A stretch of DNA of 64,000 bases from an uncultured Rhodocyclaceae bacterium (lineage in GTDB: Bacteria > Pseudomonadota > Gammaproteobacteria > Burkholderiales > Rhodocyclaceae), in contig CAJQTY010000003.1 of assembly GCA_907163075.1 (NCBI GenBank), forward strand, positions 548,637 to 612,636, read 5' to 3'. The notes beneath the pieces are model-generated. The model saw nothing but the letters and a program-made list of their open reading frames with translations, had not been told where the DNA came from and did not search any database. Position numbers and translations under genes: made by a program. Positions 26,125 through 34,329 of the stretch are shown one piece after another. Each line of letters opens with the position of its first letter. Within the stretch, counting starts at the first letter, position 1.

Positions 26125-26148
26125 TCATTCGAAAGAATGTACGAATGA
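26125..26148. promoter_or_regulatory. Palindromic operator upstream of the ArsR-rhodanese gene
   Basis: TCATTCG (26125-26131) and CGAATGA (26142-26148) form a perfect 7-bp inverted repeat with a 10-base spacer, 8 bp before the regulator start codon. This is the usual place for an ArsR-type autoregulatory site. Confidence 0.65.
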
Positions 26149-26363
26149 TAAATGGTCCGAGTTGAATTTTCAACTTGTTGGACGGCGACGGCGCTGCATG
26201 TTCTGGGTAAGGGTTTGCCGGAGGTGTTTCCTAATGACGTGGCGAAAACCTTTCTTCTGACTGATTTCTTGATAGTCTGCGGCCAAGCGACAACCAAAAT
26301 CGTTTCTTCCGCCAAGGCGAGGCGAGTGATAATCAAGGGACAAATAATGTTCTGAGGTAAATC

Positions 26364-26795
26364 GTGGGCGATTGCTGCTCCCCAACAAGCTATTCTGGCA
26401 AACATCCGAACAAGCACCCGTGTCCGGTCAATGGCACCGATTACTCAGAGGTTTCAGTGCGAACCATAGCTCACCATATCAAAGAAGCATGGGCATGGAG
26501 AGCAACTGCGAACCGCTATTTCTTCTGTGATGACCCCGAATGCGAGGTGGTCTACTTTGGAGATGACGGTTCCATTATTCTGAAATCGCAACTGCGTACT
26601 TGCGTTGGCGTGAAGGAGAGCACTGGCCACTCACCTATCTGTTACTGCTTCGGGCTCAGCAAGGCAGATTTTAGAAACAATCCTGCCACCAAGGACTACG
26701 TGTTGGCACAGACCAATGCTGGTGTTTGTTCATGCGAAACCAGCAACCCATCCGGACGTTGCTGCCTGAAGGACTTCCCCAAAGCTGTGCTATGA
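26364..26795 (+). CDS. CopZ-like iron-sulfur/metal-binding protein
   Basis: 143 residues. Cysteine-rich throughout: DCC near the start, CDDPECEVVYF (about 55-65), TCVGVKES, ICYCFG (about 92-97) and CSCETSNPSGRCC near the end. The pattern matches the N-terminal [2Fe-2S]/zinc domain of CopZ-type metallochaperones. The GTG at 26364 is preceded by GAGG at a good distance. It is divergent from the ArsR-rhodanese operon. A role in metal delivery or buffering is inferred. Confidence 0.7.
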   Translation: MGDCCSPTSYSGKHPNKHPCPVNGTDYSEVSVRTIAHHIKEAWAWRATANRYFFCDDPECEVVYFGDDGSIILKSQLRTCVGVKESTGHSPICYCFGLSKADFRNNPATKDYVLAQTNAGVCSCETSNPSGRCCLKDFPKAVL

Positions 26796-26946
26796 ATACC
26801 TGAGGGCCGCTTCGGGCCACTAACGCCCCGTCTCCAAAACGATAGTTTTCAGATAAATCGTTATTCAATAGCGCACTATTCCGACAAGCAGGGGTGCGAG
26901 ACATTGCAATCAGGCTAAAACCAGACATTTTTGGCGCCCTTCAAAT

Positions 26947-27519
26947 CTACTTTTCACCGTCAATCGGAGGCATGTCGTCCCAAACAATTTCGCTGGAACG
27001 ATTCTTCGGCCAGCTGCGTGCTTTAGGGTTCGACAGCGAGGCCTCGGACCTGGGAACGGCGGGCAGCGCGCCGCTGTAAACAAGTTCATCAATGTCCTCG
27101 AGTTTCAGATTCTTGTTGGACAGGCGAGTCAGTAGCTCCGTTAGCTCTCGCTCTCCAAGCCCGAGCGCTGTCCGGCAAAGAATAAGTGGGCGGTAGTTCC
27201 GTGGAAACTCGTCTGCAGCATCATCAAGCACTATGAAGCGGTGGCGATAGTTTGTCGCTTTGACGTGGGCACGTATCTCGTCAACGCGCCTGCAGCGAGG
27301 GAGAACGGGTGTGACTCCCACTACCTGATGCTGCGTGTCCCAAGAGAAAAAGGTGCGTATTGCTTCGACAGGAATGAGTTCTCGATAGCTCGACGAAATG
27401 AAGACTTCGACCGTAGGATGAGTGCGCAGCACGGCTTCAAAGGCTGGCAAGTGCTCAAATGGCCCCCTTGTAGATGGAATACAATGAAGAACGCCGTAGA
27501 AATTCAGATAGATTCGCAT
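26947..27519 (-). CDS. HAD-like protein with degenerate catalytic motif
   Basis: 190 residues of the HAD group found in small phage/plasmid-type proteins: LNFYGVLH at the N-terminus, EVFISSSYRELI (motif II-like, about 38-50), GVTPVLPR and RFIVLDDAADEFP (motif IV-like, about 93-106). In active HAD phosphatases motif I is DxDGVLH. Here both aspartates are replaced (LNFYGVLH), so the nucleophile is missing and phosphatase activity is not expected. The ATG overlaps the stop of the next upstream gene, so the pair is coupled. Confidence 0.65.
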   Translation of the reverse strand: MRIYLNFYGVLHCIPSTRGPFEHLPAFEAVLRTHPTVEVFISSSYRELIPVEAIRTFFSWDTQHQVVGVTPVLPRCRRVDEIRAHVKATNYRHRFIVLDDAADEFPRNYRPLILCRTALGLGERELTELLTRLSNKNLKLEDIDELVYSGALPAVPRSEASLSNPKARSWPKNRSSEIVWDDMPPIDGEK

Positions 27520-27851
27520 CACTTAGCCTTTGCTAACTTGCTTGCAATGACTTCGTCTGTGACGTCTCTGCATGACTCTGCACGATTAATGACTTGCCAG
27601 CGATTCCAGACGTACTCTGCATCAGCATCAAAACCGGGCATTCCGACCAGTTCATAAATGCGTCCAGACCGTGTCACACCGCGTAGCGTGGCTTGGTCGA
27701 AAGTCATGATTGCGGAGCTGACACGGCCTTCTTGGTTTTCGGGACTGTAGCCGACAAAATGTCGTTCGAGTTTTTCCGTCTCATAAATAGACCAATTAAC
27801 CAAAATTAGCTCGGGTTGTGAGACTACATCGCCAACTTTCCAAATAGGCAT
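27519..27851 (-). CDS. Hypothetical protein coupled to the HAD-like gene
   Basis: 110 residues, no family recognised. The sequence looks folded and beta-rich at first (KVGDVVSQPELILVNWSIYE) with a helical, charged end. Its stop overlaps the start of the HAD-like gene, which suggests a two-gene unit of unknown function. No signal peptide or membrane segment is seen. Confidence 0.5.
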   Translation of the reverse strand: MPIWKVGDVVSQPELILVNWSIYETEKLERHFVGYSPENQEGRVSSAIMTFDQATLRGVTRSGRIYELVGMPGFDADAEYVWNRWQVINRAESCRDVTDEVIASKLAKAK

Positions 27852-27920
27852 AAATGCTCACTCTAGTGAATGATGTACAGGGTGCCCGCGTTTCCAGGCA
27901 CCAGGCTTTGGACACAATCG

Positions 27921-28271
27921 TTATTTATCGGCGACTTGTTTCATCGCTATCAGTGCTCGCATGGCCGCTTCGCTGTAAGTACTGCCTGTGCTGGTAGATT
28001 TCCCCATGACACAAGTCACCACGCCGTTGCTAACCGAAAAACTTGCAGAATGCTCGAGTGCAACGTCAAACGGGTAAAGCGCATGGGCGTCTTCAAATGA
28101 GGTTTTCGCATAATTCGAATCATTGGCTCCAAAAAGGAGCAGCGAATTGTGGCTGGTACTGTGGATAGCAAAAGGTCCATCAGCTTTTCCTAGAAGCGCA
28201 ACCCCGCAGGATTGCAGGAATGAATATTCGAGCAAATTACCGCATAGCGTCTGCGGGTCAGTCTTGAGCAT
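27921..28271 (-). CDS. Hypothetical protein, possibly phage-related
   Basis: 116 residues, no firm family. The C-terminal YSEAAMRALIAMKQVADK resembles ends of small phage proteins of the NinX/DUF2591 kind, but the match is weak. It lies upstream of, and reads in the same direction as, the HAD-like pair, and is divergent from the XRE gene. Confidence 0.4.
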   Translation of the reverse strand: MLKTDPQTLCGNLLEYSFLQSCGVALLGKADGPFAIHSTSHNSLLLFGANDSNYAKTSFEDAHALYPFDVALEHSASFSVSNGVVTCVMGKSTSTGSTYSEAAMRALIAMKQVADK

Positions 28272-28379
28272 AATTGGCCTCCAGTAGGAGTAGTACCCAA
28301 CAAAGTGGAATAAGAAAACTGCCTAGCAATTCAAGTCGACACAATCTCCAAAGGCGCGCCAGACCCCTTTAGAACAAAC

Positions 28380-28424
28380 CTCTTGTTGTGCCACCTCTTA
28401 TTGTGCCACACCTTCTTGTGTAGA
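28380..28424. promoter_or_regulatory. Tandem 15-bp repeats upstream of the XRE gene, candidate operator
   Basis: CTCTTGTTGTGCCAC (28380-28394) is followed immediately by CTCTTATTGTGCCAC (28395-28409), and a third TTGTG occurs at the same 15-bp phase (28416-28420). Exact phasing just upstream of a helix-turn-helix gene suggests an autoregulatory binding site. Confidence 0.5.
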
Positions 28425-28475
28425 TTGTATTACCAAAGCTTGCGACACTTCCACTATCTACCTTAGGAAGTTTGC

Positions 28476-28748
28476 ATGGACCGTATTGAGGCCTTGGGCC
28501 TGGCAATTCGCGAAGCTCGTCAGCTATTGAACATTTCCCAAGAAAAACTTGCAGCCACGGCGAAGCTGCACAGAAATGTTATCGGTCTCATTGAACGCAA
28601 CGCCACCACGCCCTCCATGAGCTCACTATTTGCCATAGCAGACGCACTCAACCTGTCTGCATCGCAATTAGTTGCCCGCGCCGAGGAAGTTTCTGCGCAT
28701 CCAAGCATTCTAGAGCGCTCAGAGCATCACACTTCGTCAAGTGGATAA
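28476..28748 (+). CDS. XRE-family transcriptional regulator
   Basis: 90 residues. A Cro/C1-type helix-turn-helix fills residues 6-65 (LAIREARQLLNISQEKLAA, then NVIGLIERNATTPSMSSLFA), with a short tail. The start ATG follows TTAGGAAG at a suitable distance. Phased repeats lie just upstream. It stands near the right edge of the island and could regulate the neighbouring small genes. Confidence 0.8.
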   Translation: MDRIEALGLAIREARQLLNISQEKLAATAKLHRNVIGLIERNATTPSMSSLFAIADALNLSASQLVARAEEVSAHPSILERSEHHTSSSG

Positions 28749-29290
28749 GTGAAGCGATGTTGGTCTACTGCGGTTCTTAACTTAAATTCCACTCTGCCAT
28801 GGTCAAGAATTTCAGTCAGACATTTGTCTCGAGGGAAAGGCGGTAAATCACGCAGGCAGTAGCAAGGAATGGCTATGTTTTCATCGGTAAAGGTAATTCA
28901 ATCGCGACTCAGCAGTACAAGATGCGATAACCAATGACCGACCTTAGTGACCGCAAAATGTTGATACTTGCCTTTCTTTAGCCGGTTGTTTGAGCTTTAA
29001 GACCGCATTTCACGTGGCAAAACAACTACCATCGCTCCGCACCTGGCGCGCTCCGCTTGCCTCCTGGCTCGTTCGGCTTCGCCGACCCGAGCCCAGGCCA
29101 AGTTCTCTTGGTAACCAAATTGAAATGTATTTTTCATGGACAAGGCGGGACTGCTGGCTTAGCCTTCGGTATTCGTTGCGAACTCATCACTTCTGCTGAC
29201 CGCCAACGAATCGATTAGGATATATTTGTGGACTGAAATGATTGGCAACCTATGCAGACAGTTTTGCTTAAAAGCCTGAATGTGACAAAA
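28749..29290. other. 542-bp non-coding stretch at the right edge of the island
   Basis: No supported gene. Composition changes abruptly: mostly AT-rich, with one GC-rich patch holding the hairpin at 29063-29097. The junction with core DNA is at about 29290, where thyA homology begins mid-gene. No tRNA gene and no integrase gene are visible here. Confidence 0.5.
29063..29097. repeat. GC-rich imperfect hairpin near the island edge
   Basis: CCTGGCTCGTTCGGC (29063-29077) pairs with the GCCGACCCGAGCCCAGG end (29081-29097) around TTC, with small mismatches. It may be a terminator-like or element-end structure. No T-run follows. Confidence 0.4.
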
Positions 29291-29563
29291 CCGTTCAACA
29301 TCGCCTCCTATGCCCTGCTCACGCTGATGCTGGCACAGGTTTGCGGCTACCGTCCCGGCGATTTCGTGCACACCTTCGGCGACGCCCATCTCTACAGCAA
29401 TCACTTCGACCAGGTGCGCTTGCAACTGGCTCGCGAAATCCGCCCGCTGCCGACCATGCGCCTTAACCCTGAAGTGCGGAACATCTTCGCCTTCCGCTTC
29501 GAAGACTTCACGCTGGAAGGCTACGACCCGCACCCGCACATCGCGGCGCCAGTCGCGGTCTAG
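29291..29563 (+). pseudogene. thyA: 3' remnant of thymidylate synthase gene thyA
   Basis: The frame reads [16 protein letters not shown], continues through [14 protein letters not shown] and ends [15 protein letters not shown], an excellent match to the last 90 residues of ThyA. Homology begins at the residue corresponding to E. coli Pro175, so the asparagine and His/Tyr substrate residues remain but the catalytic cysteine (E. coli Cys146) and all preceding residues are absent. The 13 codons before it (from an ATG at 29252) are foreign. It cannot make dTMP by itself. It precedes folA, the usual thyA partner. Confidence 0.9.
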
Positions 29564-29584
29564 CCGACGGGGCGTTTTGAATCG

Positions 29585-30079
29585 ATGATTTCACTGATCG
29601 CCGCCGTTGCCGCCAATCGCGCCATTGGCCGGGACAACAAGCTTCTCTGGCACCTGCCGGAGGACATGCGTCACTTCCGCGAAACAACGCGCGGCAAACC
29701 TGTCATCATGGGGCGCAAGACCTGGGAGTCGCTGCCTGAATCCTTCCGCCCGCTGCCCGCCCGCCTGAACATCGTGCTCAGCCGCAACCCGGCGTTCCCG
29801 GCGCCCGGCGCCATGCTGGCCGGCTCGCTCGCCGACGCCATACGGCTCGCCGGGAACGCCACCGAGGTCTTCGTCATTGGCGGCGCCCGGCTCTATGAGC
29901 AAGCCCTGCCGCTGGCGCAGCGGCTCTACCTGACCGAGATCGAAGAAAGCCTGGAGGGCGACGTTTTTTTCCCCGAGCTTCCCGCCGGCGAATGGCAGGA
30001 AGTCTCGCGCAAGGCACGGCAAGGCACGGCCGGCCTCAATTTTTCATTCGTCGTTTATCAGCGTACGCAGTCGACGTAG
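29585..30079 (+). CDS. folA: Dihydrofolate reductase
   Basis: 164 residues, typical length. Conserved features: ISLIAAVAANRAIGRDN, the substrate acid in LPEDMRHFRETT, PVIMGRKTWESL and VIGGARLYEQALP. It reduces dihydrofolate to tetrahydrofolate with NADPH, serving thymidylate, purine and methionine synthesis. It starts 21 bp after the thyA remnant, so it probably was co-transcribed with thyA and may now rely on transcription from island DNA. Its last 22 bp overlap the convergent decarboxylase gene. Confidence 0.95.
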   Translation: MISLIAAVAANRAIGRDNKLLWHLPEDMRHFRETTRGKPVIMGRKTWESLPESFRPLPARLNIVLSRNPAFPAPGAMLAGSLADAIRLAGNATEVFVIGGARLYEQALPLAQRLYLTEIEESLEGDVFFPELPAGEWQEVSRKARQGTAGLNFSFVVYQRTQST

Positions 30080-32295
30080 TAGGTCGGCTTGCCGTCGACC
30101 TCGGCCTTGACCAGGCCGTGGATGTCGGTCTCGAACCCCGGGAACTGCTCGTTGAAGAATCGCGCGAACTTCAGGTAACGCACGATCGTCGCGTTGAAGC
30201 GCTCGCCCGGAATCAGCAGCGGAATGCCCGGCGGGTAGGGCGTCAGCAGAATGCTGGTGATGCGCCCTTCGAGTTCGTCGATCGGCACCCGGTCGATCTC
30301 GCGGTGAGCCATTCGGGCAAACGCATCGGCCGGACGCATGGCCGGAACCATGTCGGAAAGATACATCTCGGTCGTCAGCCGCGCGACGTCGTTCGTCGCA
30401 TAAACGCCATGGATCAGGTGACACAGTTCCTTGAGGCCGATACGCTCGTAGCGCGGGTATTTGGCGACGAATTCCGGCAGCACTTTCCACAAGGGCTGAT
30501 TCTTGTCGAAGTCGTCCTTGAACTGCTGCAGCTCGGTCACCATCGTATTCCAGCGGCCCTTGGTGATGCCGATCGTGAACATGATGAAGAATGAATAAAG
30601 GCCGCACTTCTCGACGATAACACCGTGCTCGGCGAGATACTTTGTAACGATCGCCGCCGGGATGCCGTAGTCGGAAAAATCGCCATCGACATCGAGTCCG
30701 GGGGTGATCACCGTGGCCTTGATCGGATCGAGCATGTTGAAGCCGTCGGACAACTGGCCGAAGCCGTGCCAGCGCTCACCCGGCTTGAGCATCCAGGCCT
30801 CGCGCTCCTCGACGCCCTCTTCCGACAGGTCGTCCGGCCCCCACACCTTGAACCACCAGTCGACGCCCCACTCTTCATCCACCTTGCGCATGGCGCGGCG
30901 GAAATCGAGCGCTTCGGCGATCGACTCCTCGACCAGCGCCGTTCCCGCCGGCGCCTCCATCATCGCCGCCGCCACGTCGCACGAGGCGATGATCGCGTAC
31001 TGCGGCGACGTCGAGGTGTGCATCAGGTAGGCTTCGTTGAAAATATCGCGGTCAAGCTCGCGGCCCTCGGAGTTCTGCACGAGAATCTGCGAGGCCTGCG
31101 ACAGGCCGGCCAGCAATTTGTGCGTCGACTGCGTCGAGAAAATCATCGACTCCTTGCAGCGCGGACGGTCGGCGCCGATGGCGTGATAATCGCCGTAAAA
31201 ATCATGGAAAGCGGCATGCGGCAGCCAGGCTTCGTCGAAGTGCAGCGTGTCGATCCTGCCGTCGAGCATTTCCTTGATTTCCTCGACGTTGTAGAGAATG
31301 CCGTCGTAGGTGCTCTGGGTAATCGTCAGCACCCGCGGCTTGGCGTTCACGTCGCGCGCGAAGGGATGCGCCTCGATCTTCTTCTTGATGTTCTCCCAGA
31401 GGAATTCTTCTTTCGGAATCGGGCCGATGATGCCGAAATGGTTGCGCGTCGGCATCAGGAACACGGGCACGGCACCGGTCATGATGATCGAGTGCAGGAT
31501 GGACTTGTGACAGTTGCGGTCGACGACGACGATGTCGCCGGGCGCCACGGTCGAATGCCAGACGATCTTGTTCGAAGTCGACGTGCCGTTAGTCACGAAA
31601 TAGAGGTGGTCGGCATTGAAAATGCGCGCGGCGTTGCGCTCGGAGGCCGCGACCGGGCCGGTGTGGTCGAGCAGCTGGCCGAGTTCCTCGACGGCGTTGC
31701 AAACATCGGCGCGCAGCATGTTTTCGCCGAAAAACTGGTGAAACATCTGGCCAACCGGCGATTTGAGAAAGGCAACGCCGCCCGAGTGGCCGGGACAGTG
31801 CCAGGAATACGAGCCGTCCGAGGCGTAGTGCGTGAGCGCCCGGAAGAAGGGCGGCGGCACGCTTTTCAGATAGGTCTTGGCTTCGCGCACGACATAGCGG
31901 CCGATGAACTCGGGCGTATCCTCGAACATGTGGATGAAGCCGTGCAACTCGCGCAGCACGTCGTTCGGAATATGGCGGGAGGTACGTGTTTCGCCGTACA
32001 GGAAGATCGGGATATCCTCGTTGCGGCAGCGGATTTCCTTGACGAAGGCGCGCAGGTCGGCAATCGTCTTGTCCGCCTCCGCGTGACTGAACTCCTCATC
32101 GTCGATCGACAGGATGAACGCCGAAGCGCGGCTCTGCTGCTGGGCAAACGAGGTCAGATCGCCGTAGCTGGTGACCCCCAGCACCTCGAACCCCTCGACC
32201 TTGATCGCCTCGGCCAGCGCGCGAATGCCAAGGCCGCTGGCGTTCTCGGAACGGAAGTCCTCGTCGATGATGATGACCGGAAAATGAAAACGCAT
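30058..32295 (-). CDS. Arg/Lys/Orn decarboxylase (PLP fold type I)
   Basis: 745 residues. An N-terminal response-regulator-like wing domain (PVIIIDEDFRSENASGLG) precedes the PLP core with the Schiff-base lysine in STQSTHKLLAG, and a C-terminal domain with the conserved TPYPPGIPLLIPGERF. The family (AdiA, CadA, SpeC/F) decarboxylates basic amino acids for acid tolerance or polyamine synthesis. Which amino acid is used cannot be told by eye. ATG at 32295 is used because the protein family starts at MRFHFPVI. The 3' end overlaps folA by 22 bp tail-to-tail. Confidence 0.92.
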   Translation of the reverse strand: MRFHFPVIIIDEDFRSENASGLGIRALAEAIKVEGFEVLGVTSYGDLTSFAQQQSRASAFILSIDDEEFSHAEADKTIADLRAFVKEIRCRNEDIPIFLYGETRTSRHIPNDVLRELHGFIHMFEDTPEFIGRYVVREAKTYLKSVPPPFFRALTHYASDGSYSWHCPGHSGGVAFLKSPVGQMFHQFFGENMLRADVCNAVEELGQLLDHTGPVAASERNAARIFNADHLYFVTNGTSTSNKIVWHSTVAPGDIVVVDRNCHKSILHSIIMTGAVPVFLMPTRNHFGIIGPIPKEEFLWENIKKKIEAHPFARDVNAKPRVLTITQSTYDGILYNVEEIKEMLDGRIDTLHFDEAWLPHAAFHDFYGDYHAIGADRPRCKESMIFSTQSTHKLLAGLSQASQILVQNSEGRELDRDIFNEAYLMHTSTSPQYAIIASCDVAAAMMEAPAGTALVEESIAEALDFRRAMRKVDEEWGVDWWFKVWGPDDLSEEGVEEREAWMLKPGERWHGFGQLSDGFNMLDPIKATVITPGLDVDGDFSDYGIPAAIVTKYLAEHGVIVEKCGLYSFFIMFTIGITKGRWNTMVTELQQFKDDFDKNQPLWKVLPEFVAKYPRYERIGLKELCHLIHGVYATNDVARLTTEMYLSDMVPAMRPADAFARMAHREIDRVPIDELEGRITSILLTPYPPGIPLLIPGERFNATIVRYLKFARFFNEQFPGFETDIHGLVKAEVDGKPTYYVDCVR

Positions 32296-32320
32296 GGGAC
32301 TCCTGATAGCGATGCAAAAC

Positions 32321-32427
32321 GCTCTCAACACAGAGCGCACAGAGACACGGAGATCACGGAGAAAGGCAGATACAAGCTTTGTTTTTCTCTGTGTACTTTG
32401 TGTCTCTGTGGCCTCTGTGTTGAAAGC
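32321..32427. repeat. Long imperfect palindrome, dispersed-repeat type
   Basis: The arm 32321-32366 (beginning GCTCTCAACACAGAG) is complementary, with mismatches, to 32382-32427 (ending CTCTGTGTTGAAAGC). Both are built from repeated CACAGAG/CTCTGTG units. It lies between the decarboxylase start and the dcd stop. A shorter relative occurs at 36464-36532, which suggests a dispersed REP/MITE-like repeat family in this genome. Confidence 0.7.
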
Positions 32428-32436
32428 GGTTGGGTG

Positions 32437-33003
32437 TTAAATCTTAGGCAGCGTCACGCCGACCTGCCCCTGGTACTTGCCGCCGCGATCCTTGTACGAG
32501 GTTTCGCACTCTTCGTCGGATTCGAAGAAGAGAACCTGCGCAATGCCCTCGTTGGCGTAGATTTTTGCCGGCAGCGGCGTGGTATTCGAAAATTCGAGGG
32601 TCACGTAGCCTTCCCACTCGGGCTCGAAAGGCGTGACGTTGACGATGATGCCGCAGCGCGCGTAGGTGCTCTTGCCCAGGCAGACGGTCAACACGCTGCG
32701 CGGAATGCGGAAGTACTCGACGGTGCGCGCCAGCGCAAAGGAGTTGGGCGGAATGATGCAAAAGTCGTTCGTCACTTCAACAAAGGAGTTCGGATCAAAA
32801 TTCTTCGGGTCGACGATGGTCGAATTGATGTTGGTAAACAGCTTGAATTCGTTGGAGCAGCGGATATCGTAACCGTAGCTCGACGTGCCGTAAGACACGA
32901 TCTTCCGCCCGTCAATCTCGCGCACCTGGTTCGGCTCGAACGGCTCGATCATGCCGTGCTGCTCCGCCATGCGGCGGATCCACTTGTCGGATTTGATGGA
33001 CAT
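32437..33003 (-). CDS. dcd: dCTP deaminase
   Basis: 188 residues, the normal length. Motifs include [16 protein letters not shown], the [19 protein letters not shown] stretch that contains the active-site region, and EGIAQVLFF. It deaminates dCTP to dUTP, the first step of the major dUMP supply for thymidylate synthesis. This is notable because thyA is broken nearby. The gene follows apbC on the same strand, with a long palindrome between them. Confidence 0.95.
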   Translation of the reverse strand: MSIKSDKWIRRMAEQHGMIEPFEPNQVREIDGRKIVSYGTSSYGYDIRCSNEFKLFTNINSTIVDPKNFDPNSFVEVTNDFCIIPPNSFALARTVEYFRIPRSVLTVCLGKSTYARCGIIVNVTPFEPEWEGYVTLEFSNTTPLPAKIYANEGIAQVLFFESDEECETSYKDRGGKYQGQVGVTLPKI

Positions 33004-33012
33004 CGCTGATTA

Positions 33013-33056
33013 CCCGGAAACCGTTAAATAAAGGCGGCTATTTTACGGTTTCCGGG
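33013..33056. repeat. Inverted repeat between apbC and dcd
   Basis: CCCGGAAACCGT (33013-33024) pairs perfectly with ACGGTTTCCGGG (33044-33055) across a 19-base spacer. It could be the apbC terminator or a control element before dcd. No clear T-run follows on the minus strand. Confidence 0.5.
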
Positions 33057-33101
33057 GAGTTGTGGGGAATTGCTTTGGGCGGCTGCGAATCCGGCAAACC
33101 C

Positions 33102-34193
33102 TCAGGTATTCTGCACCACGATGTTCGGGAACTTGGCGCTCATGTCCTTGGCGCGCTCGGCCACCTTGACCGCGAGGCGCCGCGCAATTGACCGGTAGAT
33201 ATCGGCGGCACGGGAATCGGGCGCGCCGACGACCGTCGGCTTGCCGGCATCGGCCATTTCGCGGATGGCCAGTTCAAGGGGAAGCGCGCCGAGAAATTCG
33301 ACGTCGTAGTCCTTGCACATCAGCTCGCCGCCGCCGTGGCCGAAAATATGCTCTTCATTTCCGCACTTCGAACAGATGTGAATGCTCATGTTCTCGACTA
33401 GGCCAAGGATCGGGATGCCAACCTTGTCGAACATCTTCAGCCCCTTGCGCGCGTCGATCAGGGCGATGTCCTGCGGCGTGGTGACGATCACCGCGCCGGT
33501 CACCGGCACCTTCTGCGCCAGCGTCAGTTGCGTATCGCCGGTGCCGGGCGGCATATCGACGATCAGATAATCGACATCCTGCCAATTGGTCTGGTTAAGC
33601 AATTGCTCCAGTGCCTGGGTGACCATCGGCCCGCGCCAGACCATCGGTGAGTCGACGTCGATCATGAAGCCGATCGACATCGTCTGCAGGCCGTAAGTCC
33701 GCAGCGGGTCCATCGAGGTGCCGTCCTCCGACTCCGGCTGGCGACCGGCCAGCCCGAGCATCTGGGGAATCGAGGGGCCGTAGATGTCGGCATCAAGCAG
33801 GCCGACCGTGGCGCCTTCCTGTGCCAGCGCCAGCGCCAGGTTGACCGCGGTCGTGCTTTTGCCGACCCCGCCCTTGCCGGAAGCGACAGCAACGATGTTC
33901 TTGACACCCTTGAGCGGCTTCAGATTGCGCTGCACGGCGTGGGCCACGATCTTGAACCCGACGTTGGCGGCTACGCTGCCGACACCGGGAACGGCCGCGA
34001 CCGCCGCAACAACCGTGCTACGGATGCCATCGATCTGTGTTTTCGCCGGATAGCCAAGTTCGATATCGAGCGAGACCTTGTCGCCATCGACCTTGATATT
34101 CTTTGCCGAGCGCGTTGAGACGAAATCCTTCTGCGTATTGGGGTCGATCAACCCCTTCAGCGCCGACTGTACTGCCTCTACCGTTACCGCCAT
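33102..34193 (-). CDS. apbC: Fe-S cluster carrier ATPase ApbC (Mrp)
   Basis: 363 residues. An N-terminal MIP18-like (DUF59) domain (about 1-85) precedes a P-loop ATPase with the deviant Walker A GKGGVGKST (106-114), DADIYGPSIPQ and VDMPPGTGDTQ. A C-terminal CxxC (HICSKCG) binds the bridging Fe-S cluster. It carries Fe-S clusters to apo-proteins. It is divergent from metG, a conserved arrangement in proteobacteria. Confidence 0.95.
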   Translation of the reverse strand: MAVTVEAVQSALKGLIDPNTQKDFVSTRSAKNIKVDGDKVSLDIELGYPAKTQIDGIRSTVVAAVAAVPGVGSVAANVGFKIVAHAVQRNLKPLKGVKNIVAVASGKGGVGKSTTAVNLALALAQEGATVGLLDADIYGPSIPQMLGLAGRQPESEDGTSMDPLRTYGLQTMSIGFMIDVDSPMVWRGPMVTQALEQLLNQTNWQDVDYLIVDMPPGTGDTQLTLAQKVPVTGAVIVTTPQDIALIDARKGLKMFDKVGIPILGLVENMSIHICSKCGNEEHIFGHGGGELMCKDYDVEFLGALPLELAIREMADAGKPTVVGAPDSRAADIYRSIARRLAVKVAERAKDMSAKFPNIVVQNT

Positions 34194-34329
34194 TTCGAAC
34201 TCCTTGTTGAGATACCCGAGTAATTTTGTCCAGTTTACCCGAAAACGTAAGGGTCTGCACTTTGCTAGAATGTGCGTTTTGCCGCAAGCGGCTCCACCAA
34301 TGCCTCACCGGAATTCCTGATCGCAGCCC

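Noticed and set aside
28380-28424. CRISPR array
   Set aside because: Units are 15 bp, directly adjacent and without spacers. No cas genes are present.
29063-29097. Integron attC site
   Set aside because: The hairpin lacks the conserved core-site sequences of attC, and no integron integrase is present.
29252-29563. Functional thymidylate synthase
   Set aside because: Only the last third is present, and the catalytic cysteine is missing.
30625-33009. 794-codon plus-strand ORF
   Set aside because: Antisense to the decarboxylase and dcd genes. Low-complexity shadow.
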